DNA of 64,000 nucleotides from Nocardia pneumoniae NBRC 100136 (lineage in GTDB: Bacteria; Actinomycetota; Actinomycetes; Mycobacteriales; Mycobacteriaceae): contig NZ_BAGF01000040.1 in NCBI RefSeq assembly GCF_000308755.1, positions 1-64,000 on the forward strand. Direction: 5' to 3'. The notes below the pieces were generated by a model. The model had not been told where the DNA came from and made no database searches. It saw only the letters and a program-made list of their open reading frames with translations. The translations under genes and the position numbers were made by a program. How positions within the stretch are numbered: position 1 is the first letter of the stretch; each line of letters starts with the position of its first letter. Positions 18,271-27,682 of the stretch are shown here, in pieces.

Positions 18271-19125
18271 GTGCGGTACGGAATCGTGTTGTTCACCAGC
18301 GATCGGGGCATCACCCCCGCGGATGCGGCCGCGGCTGCCGAGCGTGCCGGTTTCGACACGTTCTATGTGCCCGAGCACACCCACATCCCGGTGGTCCGGG
18401 CGGCGGCGCACCCGCGCACCGGCGACGCGAGCCTGCCCGACGACCGATATCTGCGCACCCTCGACCCGTGGGTCGCGCTCGGCACGGCGGCGGCGGTGAC
18501 CGAGCGCATCGGCTTGTCCACCGCCGTGGCGCTGCCCGCCGAACACCATCCGATCACGCTGGCCAAGACCATCGCCTCACTGGACCATCTGTCCGGCGGG
18601 CGGGTGAGCTTGGGAGTCGGATTCGGCTGGAACACCGACGAACTGGCGCATCACGGGGTGCCCGCGGGCAAGCGCAGGACCGTGCTGCGCGAGCACTTGG
18701 ACGCCATGCGCGTCCTCTGGACCGAGGAGGAGGCCGCGTTCGACGGCGAGTTCGTGACCTTCGGCGCCAGCTGGTCCTGGCCGAAGCCGGTGCGGAAGCG
18801 GATTCCGGTGCTGCTCGGCGCGGCGGGCACCGAGAAGAACTTCACCTGGCTGGCGAAGCACGCCGACGGATGGATCACCACTCCCACCGAGGACGACCTG
18901 GACACGAAAATCGCGCTGCTGCGCCGAATCTGGCGCGAGCAGGAGCGCGCGGACAAACCCGAGATCGTCGCGCTCGCCGGTCGCCACGACCCCGAGCAGC
19001 TTGGGAGATGGGCCGAATCCGGGGTCACCGAAGCGGTTTTCGGGTTGCCGGACCGTCCGGTGGACGACGTGCGGGCCTACCTCACCCGACTGGCCGGGAA
19101 GCTGGGTATCGAACACACCCCCTGA
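18271..19125 (+). CDS. LLM-class F420-dependent oxidoreductase
   Basis: 284-aa luciferase-like TIM-barrel protein of the actinobacterial F420-dependent class. It opens YGIVLFTSDRGI and carries FYVPEHTH, the SLDHLSGGRVSLGVGFGW core and VLLGAAG. Preferred start is GTG 18271 with GGGAG 8 bp upstream; ATG 18256 is also in frame. The KstR-like box just upstream suggests a role in steroid side-chain or ring catabolism, as for some mycobacterial LLM enzymes in that regulon. The cofactor is inferred from family, and FMN use cannot be excluded. Confidence 0.82.
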   Translation: MRYGIVLFTSDRGITPADAAAAAERAGFDTFYVPEHTHIPVVRAAAHPRTGDASLPDDRYLRTLDPWVALGTAAAVTERIGLSTAVALPAEHHPITLAKTIASLDHLSGGRVSLGVGFGWNTDELAHHGVPAGKRRTVLREHLDAMRVLWTEEEAAFDGEFVTFGASWSWPKPVRKRIPVLLGAAGTEKNFTWLAKHADGWITTPTEDDLDTKIALLRRIWREQERADKPEIVALAGRHDPEQLGRWAESGVTEAVFGLPDRPVDDVRAYLTRLAGKLGIEHTP

Positions 19126-19226
19126 CGCGACCCGGAGGTTTTCGCTCTCTCGACGCGACACGAACCTGAGGCCCGGTACACCTAGCGGCCTCTGCGACGC
19201 GCCCACGAACTCCCACCACGGCAAGC

Positions 19227-19255
19227 GGCCCGCGCGAGGTGTATTCGCGCGGGCC
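19227..19255. terminator. Bidirectional hairpin terminator
   Basis: Perfect 10-bp GC stem, GGCCCGCGCG / CGCGCGGGCC, with a 9-nt loop. It lies between the converging LLM oxidoreductase (stop 19125) and ABC permease (stop 19270) genes, with no U-run. Confidence 0.65.
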
Positions 19256-19269
19256 ACGGGTGGTGCGGA

Positions 19270-20901
19270 TCAGTGCAGGTCGCGCCTGCGGAACGCGGCG
19301 ATGCCGACGGCGAGCAGAGCGGCGGCGATCCCGAGCAGCCACAGCACGGGCTGCGCCTGGAACTCCGCGCCGGGCAACTTCGGCGGATGAACGAACGGCA
19401 CCAGATCGACCGTCCACTGCGGCAGTCCGTCCAGCGAACCGACGAAGAAGATCACCACCATGGCGCTGAGCACGGCCCAGGCGACCGGCGCGAATCGCGG
19501 CACGACACCGTAGAGGGCCACCGCGATGCCGGTGACCACCCAGACCGCGGGCAACTGCACGGCCGCGGCGCCGATCGACTGCGGCAGTCGGTCGCCGAGG
19601 TCGCCTTCCGAGGCGCCGTAGACGATGCCGATCGCCGCACCGGACACCAGCAGTGCCGCCGCGGGACCCAGCAGCGCGAAACCGATGTGGCTCAGCGCGT
19701 AGCGGGCGCGGCCGACCGCACCGGACAGGGTGGACTCGACCCGCGTGCTGGACTCCTCGTCGTGCAGCCGCAGCGCCGCCGAGATCGAGTAGGCCGACGC
19801 GGCCGCGGCCAGCATCGTGATCGCGTAGGTGATGAACGACTCCTGCAACTCCTGCGAGCCGCCCATCCGGGTGACCATGTCGCGGACGGCCTCGCTGCCG
19901 TCGAGCATGTCGCCGACGCTGTTCACCGCGCCGCCGATCAGCAGGCCGTACAGGGCGAAGCCGACCGTCCACGCCACGAGGGTGCCGCGCTGCAGCCGCC
20001 AGGCCAGCCCGAGGGGACCGGAGAGACCCGCGGCCGCCGTCGACGGTCCCGGACGTTCCGCGATCAACCCCGAGCCGGTGTCGCGATTGCCGAGCAACAC
20101 ATAGGCGGCCGTGGTGGCCAGCACCGCGACGGCGCCGAGCGGGACCAGCACCCACCAGCGTTCCTCCGCGTACGGGCGGATCTGCAGGCACCACCCGATC
20201 GGCGAGAACCACGACAGCACACCGTTTCCGGCGTCGCCGACCGCCCGCAGGGCGAACGCGGCGCCGAGCGCGCCGAACGCGACGCCGCGCGCCACCCGCG
20301 CTCCCGCGCTCACCTGAGCGGCCACCGCGGCGATCGAGCCCCACACGATGCCCGACGCCGCCAGCGCGGCCCCGAAGGCCACCGAACCCGCACCGGGCAG
20401 GTCGGCGGCGTACAGCGACAAGGCGCAGGCGATTCCGGCGAGTAGCGCGCCCGCGTAGGTCATCAGGAGGGTGGCGGTGAGTCCGGCGAAGCGGCCGATG
20501 CTGGTGGCACCCACCAGTTCCGCGCGTCCGGTCTCCTCCTCGACCCTGGTGTGCCGGATGACCGTGAGCACCGTGGCGATGGCGATCATGCTGTACATGG
20601 CGCCTGCTTTCCAGGTGCCGATCGAGCCGAGTTCGGAGCTGAACACCGGACCGTACATGGCGATCAGCGCCGGACTGTCGGCCGTGGTCTTCGCGAAACT
20701 GTCCAGATCGGCCTGGGTGGCGTACAGGTCTTTGACGCTGACCACCTGGAACGCGGGCATCAGACCGATCAGCAGCGTCCACAGCGGCAGCACCACCCGG
20801 TCCCGCCGCAGATACAGCCGCAGCAGCCTGGCGGTCCCCGCGAAATCCGCGCCGCCGAATGCCGGTGCCGCGGCGGCGCGGTCGGCGATGGCGGTGGTCA
20901 T
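19270..20901 (-). CDS. ABC exporter permease, Rv1217c-like
   Basis: 543-aa polytopic protein with about twelve hydrophobic segments in two similar halves, the fused ABC-2 permease type annotated as antibiotic or tetronasin transporter in mycobacteria. It should form the membrane channel for the ATPase encoded upstream; its ATG at 20901 overlaps the ATPase stop by 4 bp (ATGA). The gene order TetR-ATPase-permease matches Rv1219c-Rv1218c-Rv1217c, a multidrug efflux operon in M. tuberculosis. Export substrates here are unknown. Confidence 0.85.
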   Translation of the reverse strand: MTTAIADRAAAAPAFGGADFAGTARLLRLYLRRDRVVLPLWTLLIGLMPAFQVVSVKDLYATQADLDSFAKTTADSPALIAMYGPVFSSELGSIGTWKAGAMYSMIAIATVLTVIRHTRVEEETGRAELVGATSIGRFAGLTATLLMTYAGALLAGIACALSLYAADLPGAGSVAFGAALAASGIVWGSIAAVAAQVSAGARVARGVAFGALGAAFALRAVGDAGNGVLSWFSPIGWCLQIRPYAEERWWVLVPLGAVAVLATTAAYVLLGNRDTGSGLIAERPGPSTAAAGLSGPLGLAWRLQRGTLVAWTVGFALYGLLIGGAVNSVGDMLDGSEAVRDMVTRMGGSQELQESFITYAITMLAAAASAYSISAALRLHDEESSTRVESTLSGAVGRARYALSHIGFALLGPAAALLVSGAAIGIVYGASEGDLGDRLPQSIGAAAVQLPAVWVVTGIAVALYGVVPRFAPVAWAVLSAMVVIFFVGSLDGLPQWTVDLVPFVHPPKLPGAEFQAQPVLWLLGIAAALLAVGIAAFRRRDLH

Positions 20902-21830
20902 GCTCGCACCTTCTCCCCGGTGGTCGTGGCGGACTCGGCGCTGTCGCCGTCGACGTGGTAGTGCCGCAGGAACAGCTCTTCCAGCGTCGGTGGCGCGCTG
21001 GTGAGACTGCGAACGCCGGTGTCGCCCAGCACCCGGATCAGCTCCCCCAGGTGCTCGCCCTCGACCTGGCAGCGCAGCGTGGCGCCGTCGAACTCGATGT
21101 CCTCCACACCCGGGATACGGCTCAGGTCGCCCGGGTCGCCGACCAATTCCGCGGTGATCGAGGTGCGCGAGAGATGACGCAGCTCCGACAGCGAGCCGCT
21201 CTCCACCGTGCGCCCGGCCCGGATGATGGTCACCCGGTCACACAGCACTTCCACCTCGGACAGGATGTGGCTGGACAGCAGGACGGTCGTGCCGCGCTCC
21301 TGCGCCTCGTGCACGCACTCACGGAAGACCTGCTCCATCAGCGGGTCGAGACCCGAGGTGGGCTCGTCGAGCAGCAGCAGCCGCACGTCGGAGGCCAGCG
21401 CGGAGATCAGGGCCACTTTCTGGCGGTTGCCCTTGGAGTAGGTGCGTGCCTTCTTGCGGGGGTCCAGGTCGAAGCGCTCGATCAGCTCGGCGCGCCGCTT
21501 CTCGTTGATGCCGCCGCGCATCCTGGCCAGCAGGTCGATGGTCTCGCCGCCGGACAGTGACGGCCAGAGCGTGACATCGCCTGGGACGTAAGCTAATTCG
21601 TGGTGCAGGGCGACGGCGTCGGCCCACGGGTCACGGCCGAAGAGCCGAGCGCGCCCTCCCGTCGCCCGTAGGATGCCCTGCAACACCCGGATGGTGGTGG
21701 ACTTGCCCGCGCCGTTGGGGCCGAGGAAGCCGTGGATCTCGCCTTCGGCGACCGTGAGGTTCAGTCCGTCCAGTGCGGTGACATGGCCGAAGGTTTTGCG
21801 GAGGTCGCGGACCTCGATGATGTCGGACAT
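20898..21830 (-). CDS. ABC exporter ATPase, Rv1218c-like
   Basis: 310-aa nucleotide-binding subunit. Visible motifs are Walker [10 protein letters not shown], a signature region (SGGET, and [11 protein letters not shown] in the second half), Walker [14 protein letters not shown] and the switch His in [11 protein letters not shown]. Length and the C-terminal extension fit drug-export ATPases. I choose the ATG at 21830, five bases after AGGAG; a GTG at 21833 is too close. It overlaps the TetR stop by one base (TGATG), indicating a coupled three-gene operon. Confidence 0.93.
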   Translation of the reverse strand: MSDIIEVRDLRKTFGHVTALDGLNLTVAEGEIHGFLGPNGAGKSTTIRVLQGILRATGGRARLFGRDPWADAVALHHELAYVPGDVTLWPSLSGGETIDLLARMRGGINEKRRAELIERFDLDPRKKARTYSKGNRQKVALISALASDVRLLLLDEPTSGLDPLMEQVFRECVHEAQERGTTVLLSSHILSEVEVLCDRVTIIRAGRTVESGSLSELRHLSRTSITAELVGDPGDLSRIPGVEDIEFDGATLRCQVEGEHLGELIRVLGDTGVRSLTSAPPTLEELFLRHYHVDGDSAESATTTGEKVRA

Positions 21831-22483
21831 CACTTCTCCTTGGTGAACGTGTCCAAGATCGTGGGATCGGTGAGCAGGCCCTGGGTGTAGAACTCCAGAG
21901 CCGGCGGAGTGAGTTCTTCGGTGAGTTCGCGAATCGCCTTGCGATAGTCGATCTTTTCGCCGCGGCTGAGGCGCATTTGCATGAAGAGCAACGTCGCGCC
22001 GACGTTCAGCATCATGAGGTATCTGGCGCGCGCCGCCGGGTCGCGGCTCGGTTTGATCGTGCCCGCCTCGACGCCCTTCTCGAGGTACACCTCGGCGTCT
22101 GCGGCCATGTGATCGAACAGCGATTCCGCCATCGGCCCACCGGCTTGGAGACTGCGCACCATGTAGGCCACCAGCGGCGCGTACGACTCGATCTCGGCGA
22201 GGGCGTTGAGCATGCCCGACGCGACCGATGACGCGGTGATCGCCTTGATCTTCTCGTCGCGGATCAGCTGCAGCACCCGGTCGTCGCAGGCGGCGCGCAG
22301 GCCGTCCTTGGAACCGAAGTGATGGTTGACCAATCCGGGGGAGACACCGGCGGCGGCGGCGATCTTGCGGACTCCGACCTGGAATCCGTGTTCGCCGAAT
22401 ACCTCGATCGCGGTATCGCGGATGCGAGCCGCGGTGGTCAGATCCTCGGCGGATCCTTGCGGAACGGGCTGTCGGTTAAACAC
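21830..22483 (-). CDS. TetR-family regulator of the ABC exporter, Rv1219c-like
   Basis: 217-aa TetR regulator. The HTH lies at about residues 20-65 ([23 protein letters not shown], then [11 protein letters not shown]), with a C-terminal ligand pocket domain of the Rv1219c size. The only in-frame start near the homology is GTG 22483, which has no ribosome site and lies inside the first of two direct repeats; a leaderless transcript is likely. It heads the operon with the ATPase and permease and probably represses all three. Confidence 0.85.
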   Translation of the reverse strand: MFNRQPVPQGSAEDLTTAARIRDTAIEVFGEHGFQVGVRKIAAAAGVSPGLVNHHFGSKDGLRAACDDRVLQLIRDEKIKAITASSVASGMLNALAEIESYAPLVAYMVRSLQAGGPMAESLFDHMAADAEVYLEKGVEAGTIKPSRDPAARARYLMMLNVGATLLFMQMRLSRGEKIDYRKAIRELTEELTPPALEFYTQGLLTDPTILDTFTKEK

Positions 22484-22512
22484 ATGTTCAGTATATTAAA
22501 CACGCGTTCAGT
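22476..22512. promoter_or_regulatory. Direct-repeat operator over the tetR start
   Basis: Two copies of TTAAACACnnGTTCAGT (22476-22492 and 22496-22512) differ only at the two central bases and are offset by 20 bp. The first contains the GTG start of the TetR gene. The spacing, about two helical turns, suits cooperative binding of two TetR dimers. It also sits 72 bp before the divergent acyl-CoA oxidase start, so it could affect both. Confidence 0.55.
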
Positions 22513-22583
22513 GTCTAGCAAGACCCTTCGAGGACTTGTCACGTCAACCGTTTCGGGTCCGCATACCGGGCTATCGTCGAGTC

Positions 22584-24515
22584 ATGACGACCGGCACGAC
22601 GACGACGGCGGACCACCTACGCGCGGCACTGGACGGACCCTGGGCGGCGGTCCGGGAAGAAGCTCGAATCCTGCTGGCCGGCGATGAGTTCACCGCCGAC
22701 CCCGCCTTGGACTACAAGGCGGCGCGGGCGCGGGTGCTCGACCAGATGCGGGCCATCGCCACAATGGGATTCGCCGAGCGCGGATTCCGCCGGGAGCACG
22801 GCGGAACCGGCGAGCCGGGTGCGGCGGTGGTCGGGCTGGAGATGCTGGCCTACGCGGATCTGTCGCTGTGGGTGAAATCGGGCGTGCAGTGGGGCCTGTT
22901 CGGCGGCGCGGTGGAGAATCTCGGCACCGAACGGCACCGGGAGTACATCAAGCAGTTGATCTCGCTGGACCTGCTCGGGTGCTTCGCCATGACCGAGTCC
23001 GGCCACGGCAGCGACGTCGCGAACCTGGAGACCACGGCGACCTACGACCCGTGGACCCAGGAGTTCGTGGTGCACTCGCCGACGCCGTCGGCGCGCAAGG
23101 ACTACATCGGCGGTGCGGCCGAACACGCCAGGATGGCAGCGGTTTTCGCGCAGCTGATCACCAACGGCGAGAGCCATGGCGTGCACTGCCTGCTGGTGCC
23201 GATCCGGGACGAGAACGGCGCCGACCTGCCCGGTGTGACCACCATCGACGACGGCCTCAAGGGCGGCCTGCCAGGCGTCGACAACGGGCGCATCATCTTC
23301 GATCACGTGCGGGTGCCGCGGGAGAACCTGCTCAACCGCTACGCCGACGTCGCACCGGACGGCACCTACAGCTCCGAGATCGACAACCCCAGCCGCAGGT
23401 TCTTCACCACGCTCGGCACGCTGGTGCGCGGCCGGGTCAGTGTCGGCGGCGCCGCCGCGGCCGGTGCGCGGGTCGCACTGAGCATCGCCGTGCGCTACGC
23501 GCTGAAGCGCCGCCAATTCGCCGATCCGGACACCGGTGTGGAGACCGTGCTGCTGGACTACCGCAGCCATCAGCGCAGGCTGCTGCCGCTGCTGGCGAAG
23601 TCGTACGCGCTCGCGTTCGCGCAGAACGACCTGGTGCGCCGGATGCACCTGGTGCAGACGGGTCAGGATCTCGAACCGGGCGCCCAGCGTGCGCTGGAGA
23701 AGCGCGCCGCGGGCCTGAAGGTCGCGCAGACCAGGCACGCCACCCGCGCCATCCAGGAATGCCGGGAAGCATGCGGCGGCGCGGGTTATCTGACGGAGAA
23801 CCGGCTGGTCACGCTGAAAGCCGACACCGACGTGTTCACCACCTTCGAAGGTGACAACGTCGTGCTCACCCAGTTGGTGGCCAAGGAACTGCTCACCGCC
23901 TACGCCGACGAGGTGCGCGACCTGGACGCCTTGGGCTGGGTGCGTTTCGCCGCCACCATGGCCGGTGACGTGGTGCGCAAACGATCGGGCGTGCGCCAGC
24001 TGATCCAAACCCTCCGGGACCGCAGCGGCGAGTCCGTCGACGACGGTGACCTGTCGCGCCGGGCGGTGCAGCTGCAGCTGTTCGCCGACCGCGAGGACTA
24101 CCTGGTTCGGACCGCGGCACACCGGCTGCGCGCCCGCGCTCAGGACACCCGCCCGTTCGAAGCGTTCAACAACGCCCAGGACCACATCCTTGCCGCGGGG
24201 TCGGCGCACATCGACCGCTTGGTGCTGGAAGCGTTCATCGAGGGCATCGCGGACATCGACGATCCGGACGCGCGCGAACTCGCCGGATCCATGTGCGATC
24301 TGTTCGTCTACTCCACCATCGAGGAGAACCAGGCCTGGTTCATCATGCACCGATTCATGTCGGTGGAGCGGGCGAAGGCGGTGCGTCGCGGTGTGAACGA
24401 ACTGGTCGACCGGCTGCGTCCGCACGCGCTGACCCTGGTCGAGGCCATGGGCGTCCCCGAGTCGATGCTGCGCGCCGCCATGCTCGACGACGCGAGCGTG
24501 TACGACCGGACCTGA
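22584..24515 (+). CDS. Acyl-CoA oxidase/dehydrogenase-like flavoprotein
   Basis: 643-aa enzyme of the acyl-CoA oxidase branch, clearly longer than the roughly 390-aa acyl-CoA dehydrogenases. It has the FAD-contact stretch CFAMTESGHGSDVANLET, the C-terminal CREACGGAGYLTENR and FEGDNVVLTQ of oxidases, and an extra C-terminal helical domain from about residue 470. It would introduce a 2,3-double bond into acyl-CoAs in beta-oxidation. Start at the ATG at 22584 (MTTGTTTT). It is divergent from the TetR-ABC operon, and its 3' end overlaps the convergent PAP2 frame by 161 bp. Confidence 0.85.
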   Translation: MTTGTTTTADHLRAALDGPWAAVREEARILLAGDEFTADPALDYKAARARVLDQMRAIATMGFAERGFRREHGGTGEPGAAVVGLEMLAYADLSLWVKSGVQWGLFGGAVENLGTERHREYIKQLISLDLLGCFAMTESGHGSDVANLETTATYDPWTQEFVVHSPTPSARKDYIGGAAEHARMAAVFAQLITNGESHGVHCLLVPIRDENGADLPGVTTIDDGLKGGLPGVDNGRIIFDHVRVPRENLLNRYADVAPDGTYSSEIDNPSRRFFTTLGTLVRGRVSVGGAAAAGARVALSIAVRYALKRRQFADPDTGVETVLLDYRSHQRRLLPLLAKSYALAFAQNDLVRRMHLVQTGQDLEPGAQRALEKRAAGLKVAQTRHATRAIQECREACGGAGYLTENRLVTLKADTDVFTTFEGDNVVLTQLVAKELLTAYADEVRDLDALGWVRFAATMAGDVVRKRSGVRQLIQTLRDRSGESVDDGDLSRRAVQLQLFADREDYLVRTAAHRLRARAQDTRPFEAFNNAQDHILAAGSAHIDRLVLEAFIEGIADIDDPDARELAGSMCDLFVYSTIEENQAWFIMHRFMSVERAKAVRRGVNELVDRLRPHALTLVEAMGVPESMLRAAMLDDASVYDRT

Positions 24516-25152
24516 TGACGCGGCCGGACGGTACCTGGCCGAGGAATTCGGCGGCCCAGCACAGCGCTATCGCCATCGTGATCGCCGCCGCGATGCCGCC
24601 GAGAATGTCGGTCGGATGGTGATAGCCCAGGCCGACCATCCCGACGGCCGCCGCGAGCATCGCCACGCTCGCCACCGCGCAGACCGCGCGGCGTGCGTGC
24701 GGAAGCTCCACCAGCAGAACGAAGGTGGCCGCGATTGCGACCAAATGGACGGTGTGCCCACTCGGGTAAGCGAGATAGTCCTGCCACTGTCGCCCCCATA
24801 GTGGTTTCAGCAGCCACGTATTGATCGCAACGGCCAGTTCCGGCGCGACCAGCATCGTCGCGGCGCGTCGTAGATCGCCACGGCGAGCGAACCGAACACC
24901 GGCCAGGAGCAGCAGCGGGAGCAGGACGTGCCCGTTGCTCGGGACGACGAGCGCTTCGTAGACACCTGGTCGCGCGTCGAGTGCCGCGTGGACGGGGTCG
25001 GCGATGGCCCGATCGAGTGCCGAGGGACCTCCGTCGGAGGGAAGCGTCGCGGGAATCGCTGCGGTAGCGGCAGCGCCCGTGACGGCGACACCGGCACGGA
25101 CGGTCGCCGCAGGAGCGTTCTCTCCTCGACCGGTCTGCCTGACTGCGAGCAC
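24355..25152 (-). CDS. PAP2-family membrane phosphatase
   Basis: About 265 aa with several hydrophobic helices and PAP2 motifs: KPLWGR as part of motif C1, YPSGHT as C2, and GYHHPTDILGG as C3 (the usual SR before it is not evident). Family members hydrolyse lipid phosphates such as phosphatidate or undecaprenyl diphosphate. GTG 25152 is a tentative start. The frame runs about 55 residues past the last helix into the 3' end of the oxidase gene on the other strand; that Arg-rich tail may be a lost natural stop. Confidence 0.7.
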   Translation of the reverse strand: MLAVRQTGRGENAPAATVRAGVAVTGAAATAAIPATLPSDGGPSALDRAIADPVHAALDARPGVYEALVVPSNGHVLLPLLLLAGVRFARRGDLRRAATMLVAPELAVAINTWLLKPLWGRQWQDYLAYPSGHTVHLVAIAATFVLLVELPHARRAVCAVASVAMLAAAVGMVGLGYHHPTDILGGIAAAITMAIALCWAAEFLGQVPSGRVIRSGRTRSRRRAWRRAASTRGRPWPRPGSARADAAGRPVRSHRDAPPSPAPPT

Positions 25153-25217
25153 CGGTCGACGATAGCGAGCCGACGGCTGCCGAAAGCGGGGTGGCGGCGC
25201 GGTCGCCCTTCGAGCGA

Positions 25218-26114
25218 TCAGCCGGGTCCGTAGGTCGTGATCGCGGTGACGACGAACCACAGGACCCAGACGAAGACGATGACCATGCCGATCGCCAGGA
25301 CGGTGCGCATCACCGCGCGGCCGAAATCGAGATCGCCCTGCTCCCGCGGATACAGCTTCCACGGGCTGTACCAGGGCGCCCGGATGACGAAGGCGGAGGT
25401 CTGCGCGTCCCGTTCCAACTGCGCGAGCTCCTCGGCGTACTTCTCCGCCTGTGCCTGGTTGGGGCCGCCGTGCCACAGCGTGATGTCGATCGGGCCGAGG
25501 AAGCCCTCGGCGAGCAGGTCTTGCGGGGCGGGCAGATAGGGCAGGATGCCCAGACCGCGGAACGCGATGGCGACGTCGTTGGCGGTCCAGAGGAAATTCT
25601 CCTCCGTGGCCAGCGCGTCGAAATAGTGCCGCAGCCGGTTGGGGTCGTCGCCGATGATCACGTCGAAACTCGGGTCGGCCCAGGCCTGCTCGAGCCGCAG
25701 CGCAGCGCCGGGCAGCGGGACCACGAGCGCGACGCCGTGCACGACGCGCTGCCCGAGACCGCGGGCGGCCAGCCATTCCTGCAAGGCGAAGGTGTGCTCG
25801 CGCGACTTCTCCAGCGGCGTGCGGCGGTCGCGGCTCTCCAGCGCCACGGGCTCTCCGTTGATCGTCCACGGTCCGTTCAGCGGGACCTGGAGCACGCCGT
25901 CCTGCCTGGCCACCAGCGCGTCGACCTCGATGATCACGCAGCTGGTCGGCGTCCAGATCACGGCGTCGAACTGATGCAGCCGATCCTTGTGGAACAGGCC
26001 GCAGGTGATCGTCGCGACACCGTGCGGACTGTCCGGGTCCTTCCAGGTGCGCAGCCAATCGATCAGCGCGCGCTCGGCATTGGTGCCTGCGGCGTTCTGC
26101 ACTCGCACGAGCAT
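25218..26114 (-). CDS. NERD-domain membrane protein
   Basis: 298-aa protein with an N-terminal nuclease-related (NERD) domain: AGTNAERALIDWLR, then FDAVIWTPTSCVIIEVDAL, where the Asp and the E of IEVDAL fit the nuclease-like core. A single C-terminal hydrophobic helix (VLAIGMVIVFVWVLWFVVTA) anchors it, leaving the bulk presumably cytoplasmic. Start at the ATG at 26112-26114. NERD proteins are proposed to act on DNA, but no activity can be claimed from sequence. No operon partner is clear. Confidence 0.7.
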   Translation of the reverse strand: MLVRVQNAAGTNAERALIDWLRTWKDPDSPHGVATITCGLFHKDRLHQFDAVIWTPTSCVIIEVDALVARQDGVLQVPLNGPWTINGEPVALESRDRRTPLEKSREHTFALQEWLAARGLGQRVVHGVALVVPLPGAALRLEQAWADPSFDVIIGDDPNRLRHYFDALATEENFLWTANDVAIAFRGLGILPYLPAPQDLLAEGFLGPIDITLWHGGPNQAQAEKYAEELAQLERDAQTSAFVIRAPWYSPWKLYPREQGDLDFGRAVMRTVLAIGMVIVFVWVLWFVVTAITTYGPG

Positions 26115-26235
26115 TGGCGACCGCCCTTCACGTCGACCCGACAGAGGACAGAATACGAGGTGCCGCGCCGAGTTCGCCGCGCCCAGGCCGACACTCGGCG
26201 TGTTGAGCCCGTTCGCGCGGCCCGAGCGCTTGCCG

Positions 26236-27633
26236 TTACTCCGGCTCTTCGGCCGCGATCCGGCCCGCGCGGACCGCGTCGACCAGTTCGGCGTGATCCG
26301 CCTCGGTCCGATCGGCATAGCGCACCGCGAACGCCGCCACCGCGTCGTCGAAACGCTCGTCGCCGTCCAGATATCCCGACAGCAGGCGTGGATCCAGCGA
26401 GCGCGAATGCGCCCTCGCCAGCAGCGCCCCCGCCAGCCTGCCGTAGTCGTCGAGGTCGCTCGCGGGCAGTTCGGCAGGATCGATGCTGCCCTTCATGTTG
26501 CGGAATTGCCGCACTATGAAAGGCAATTCGACGCCGCCGCCGGTCGGGTCGAGCGTGGTCCAGCCCAGCAGGATGTCGGATTCGGACTGAACCAGCTTGG
26601 CGCCCTGCACGATTCGCTCGCCCTCGTGCCGCACCGCGCGGCTGGGCAGGAACGGCGCGAGCGCCGAGGGATTGGCCTGCTTCACTTGCAGCACCAACGC
26701 CTCGCCGTCGTTGCCGTGCAGCAGCGCGACATAGGTGTGCAAGCCGACGCTGCCGGTGCCGACGATCCGGAAAGCGATGTCGGACACCGCGAAGCGGGCC
26801 AGCAGATTACGCCGGGACTTGTGCAGGCTTTCCGCGTAGCGCTCCAATCCGCCGGTCACCGCCTCGGCGACGTGGGCGTCCACCGCGGTGAGAATCGGTG
26901 GGTCGCTGATGAACCGGTGCTTGCGGATGCCGGTCTGGTGGTCCTCGAGGTGCTCGGTCCACTTGGCCACCACCTTGGCGCTGGTGTTCTTGCGCGCCTT
27001 CTTCGCCGCCTTCTTGAAGTCGTCGAGCAGGGCGTCGGCCTTGGCCTCGGTGATCACCGATTCGTCCGGAAGCGCGCTCCAGGACTCCATGAACGGCATC
27101 TCGGCGAGCGCGTCGACGGCCAGGCGGTAGGAGCGGGCGGCGTCGCGCGCCGCTGCGCGGCAGTCGTCGGCATCGGCGCCGGATTCGCGTCCCGCCAGCA
27201 CCAGGCTGGCCGCGAGGCGCTCCAGGTCCCATTCCCACGGCCCCAGGATGGTCTCGTCGAAATCGTTGATGTCCATGATGATCTCGCCCCGCGCCGTGCC
27301 GTACAGGCCGAAGTTCGCCGCATGCGCGTCGCCGCACAACTGGGCGCGCAGACCACTGTCCGGACCGCCGGCCAGATCGGCCGCCATCAGACCCGCGGCG
27401 CCACGGTAGAAGGTGAACGGTGAGGCGATCATTCGCCCGACGCGCAGCGGGATCAGATGCGGCAGCCGACCCGCGTTGCTCGCCTCGATGAAGGCGAGCA
27501 CGTCCGGACGGCGCGCGCCGGTCGCCTCCCGATCCCGTGCGGTGACCGGAACCCGCTCACGCAGCGCGCGCCCCGTGGCGCGGACCTCCTCCGCGGGGAC
27601 GAAGGAGCGCAGGTCGATACCACTGTCTGACAC
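26236..27633 (-). CDS. DUF2252-family protein
   Basis: 465-aa protein matching DUF2252 over its whole length. Recognisable blocks are ASPFTFYRGAA, LCGDAHAANFG, DINDFDETILGPWEWDLERLA and ILLGWTTLDPTG. The GDAHxxNF and DFDE pattern resembles the catalytic loop of aminoglycoside-phosphotransferase/kinase-like folds, so a phosphotransfer role is possible but unproven. Start is GTG 27633. It lies between the NERD gene and the ChoD-like gene on the same strand, 49 bp from the latter's stop. Confidence 0.82.
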   Translation of the reverse strand: MSDSGIDLRSFVPAEEVRATGRALRERVPVTARDREATGARRPDVLAFIEASNAGRLPHLIPLRVGRMIASPFTFYRGAAGLMAADLAGGPDSGLRAQLCGDAHAANFGLYGTARGEIIMDINDFDETILGPWEWDLERLAASLVLAGRESGADADDCRAAARDAARSYRLAVDALAEMPFMESWSALPDESVITEAKADALLDDFKKAAKKARKNTSAKVVAKWTEHLEDHQTGIRKHRFISDPPILTAVDAHVAEAVTGGLERYAESLHKSRRNLLARFAVSDIAFRIVGTGSVGLHTYVALLHGNDGEALVLQVKQANPSALAPFLPSRAVRHEGERIVQGAKLVQSESDILLGWTTLDPTGGGVELPFIVRQFRNMKGSIDPAELPASDLDDYGRLAGALLARAHSRSLDPRLLSGYLDGDERFDDAVAAFAVRYADRTEADHAELVDAVRAGRIAAEEPE

Positions 27634-27682
27634 AACGGATCACGCTAGCCGGTGCGGGCCGCGCTCCGGTGTGGGGTCGGCC

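Noticed and set aside
22476..22512. KstR box upstream of the acyl-CoA oxidase
   Set aside because: The repeats do not give AAC-N2-GTT spacing; they fit an operator for the adjacent efflux TetR better.
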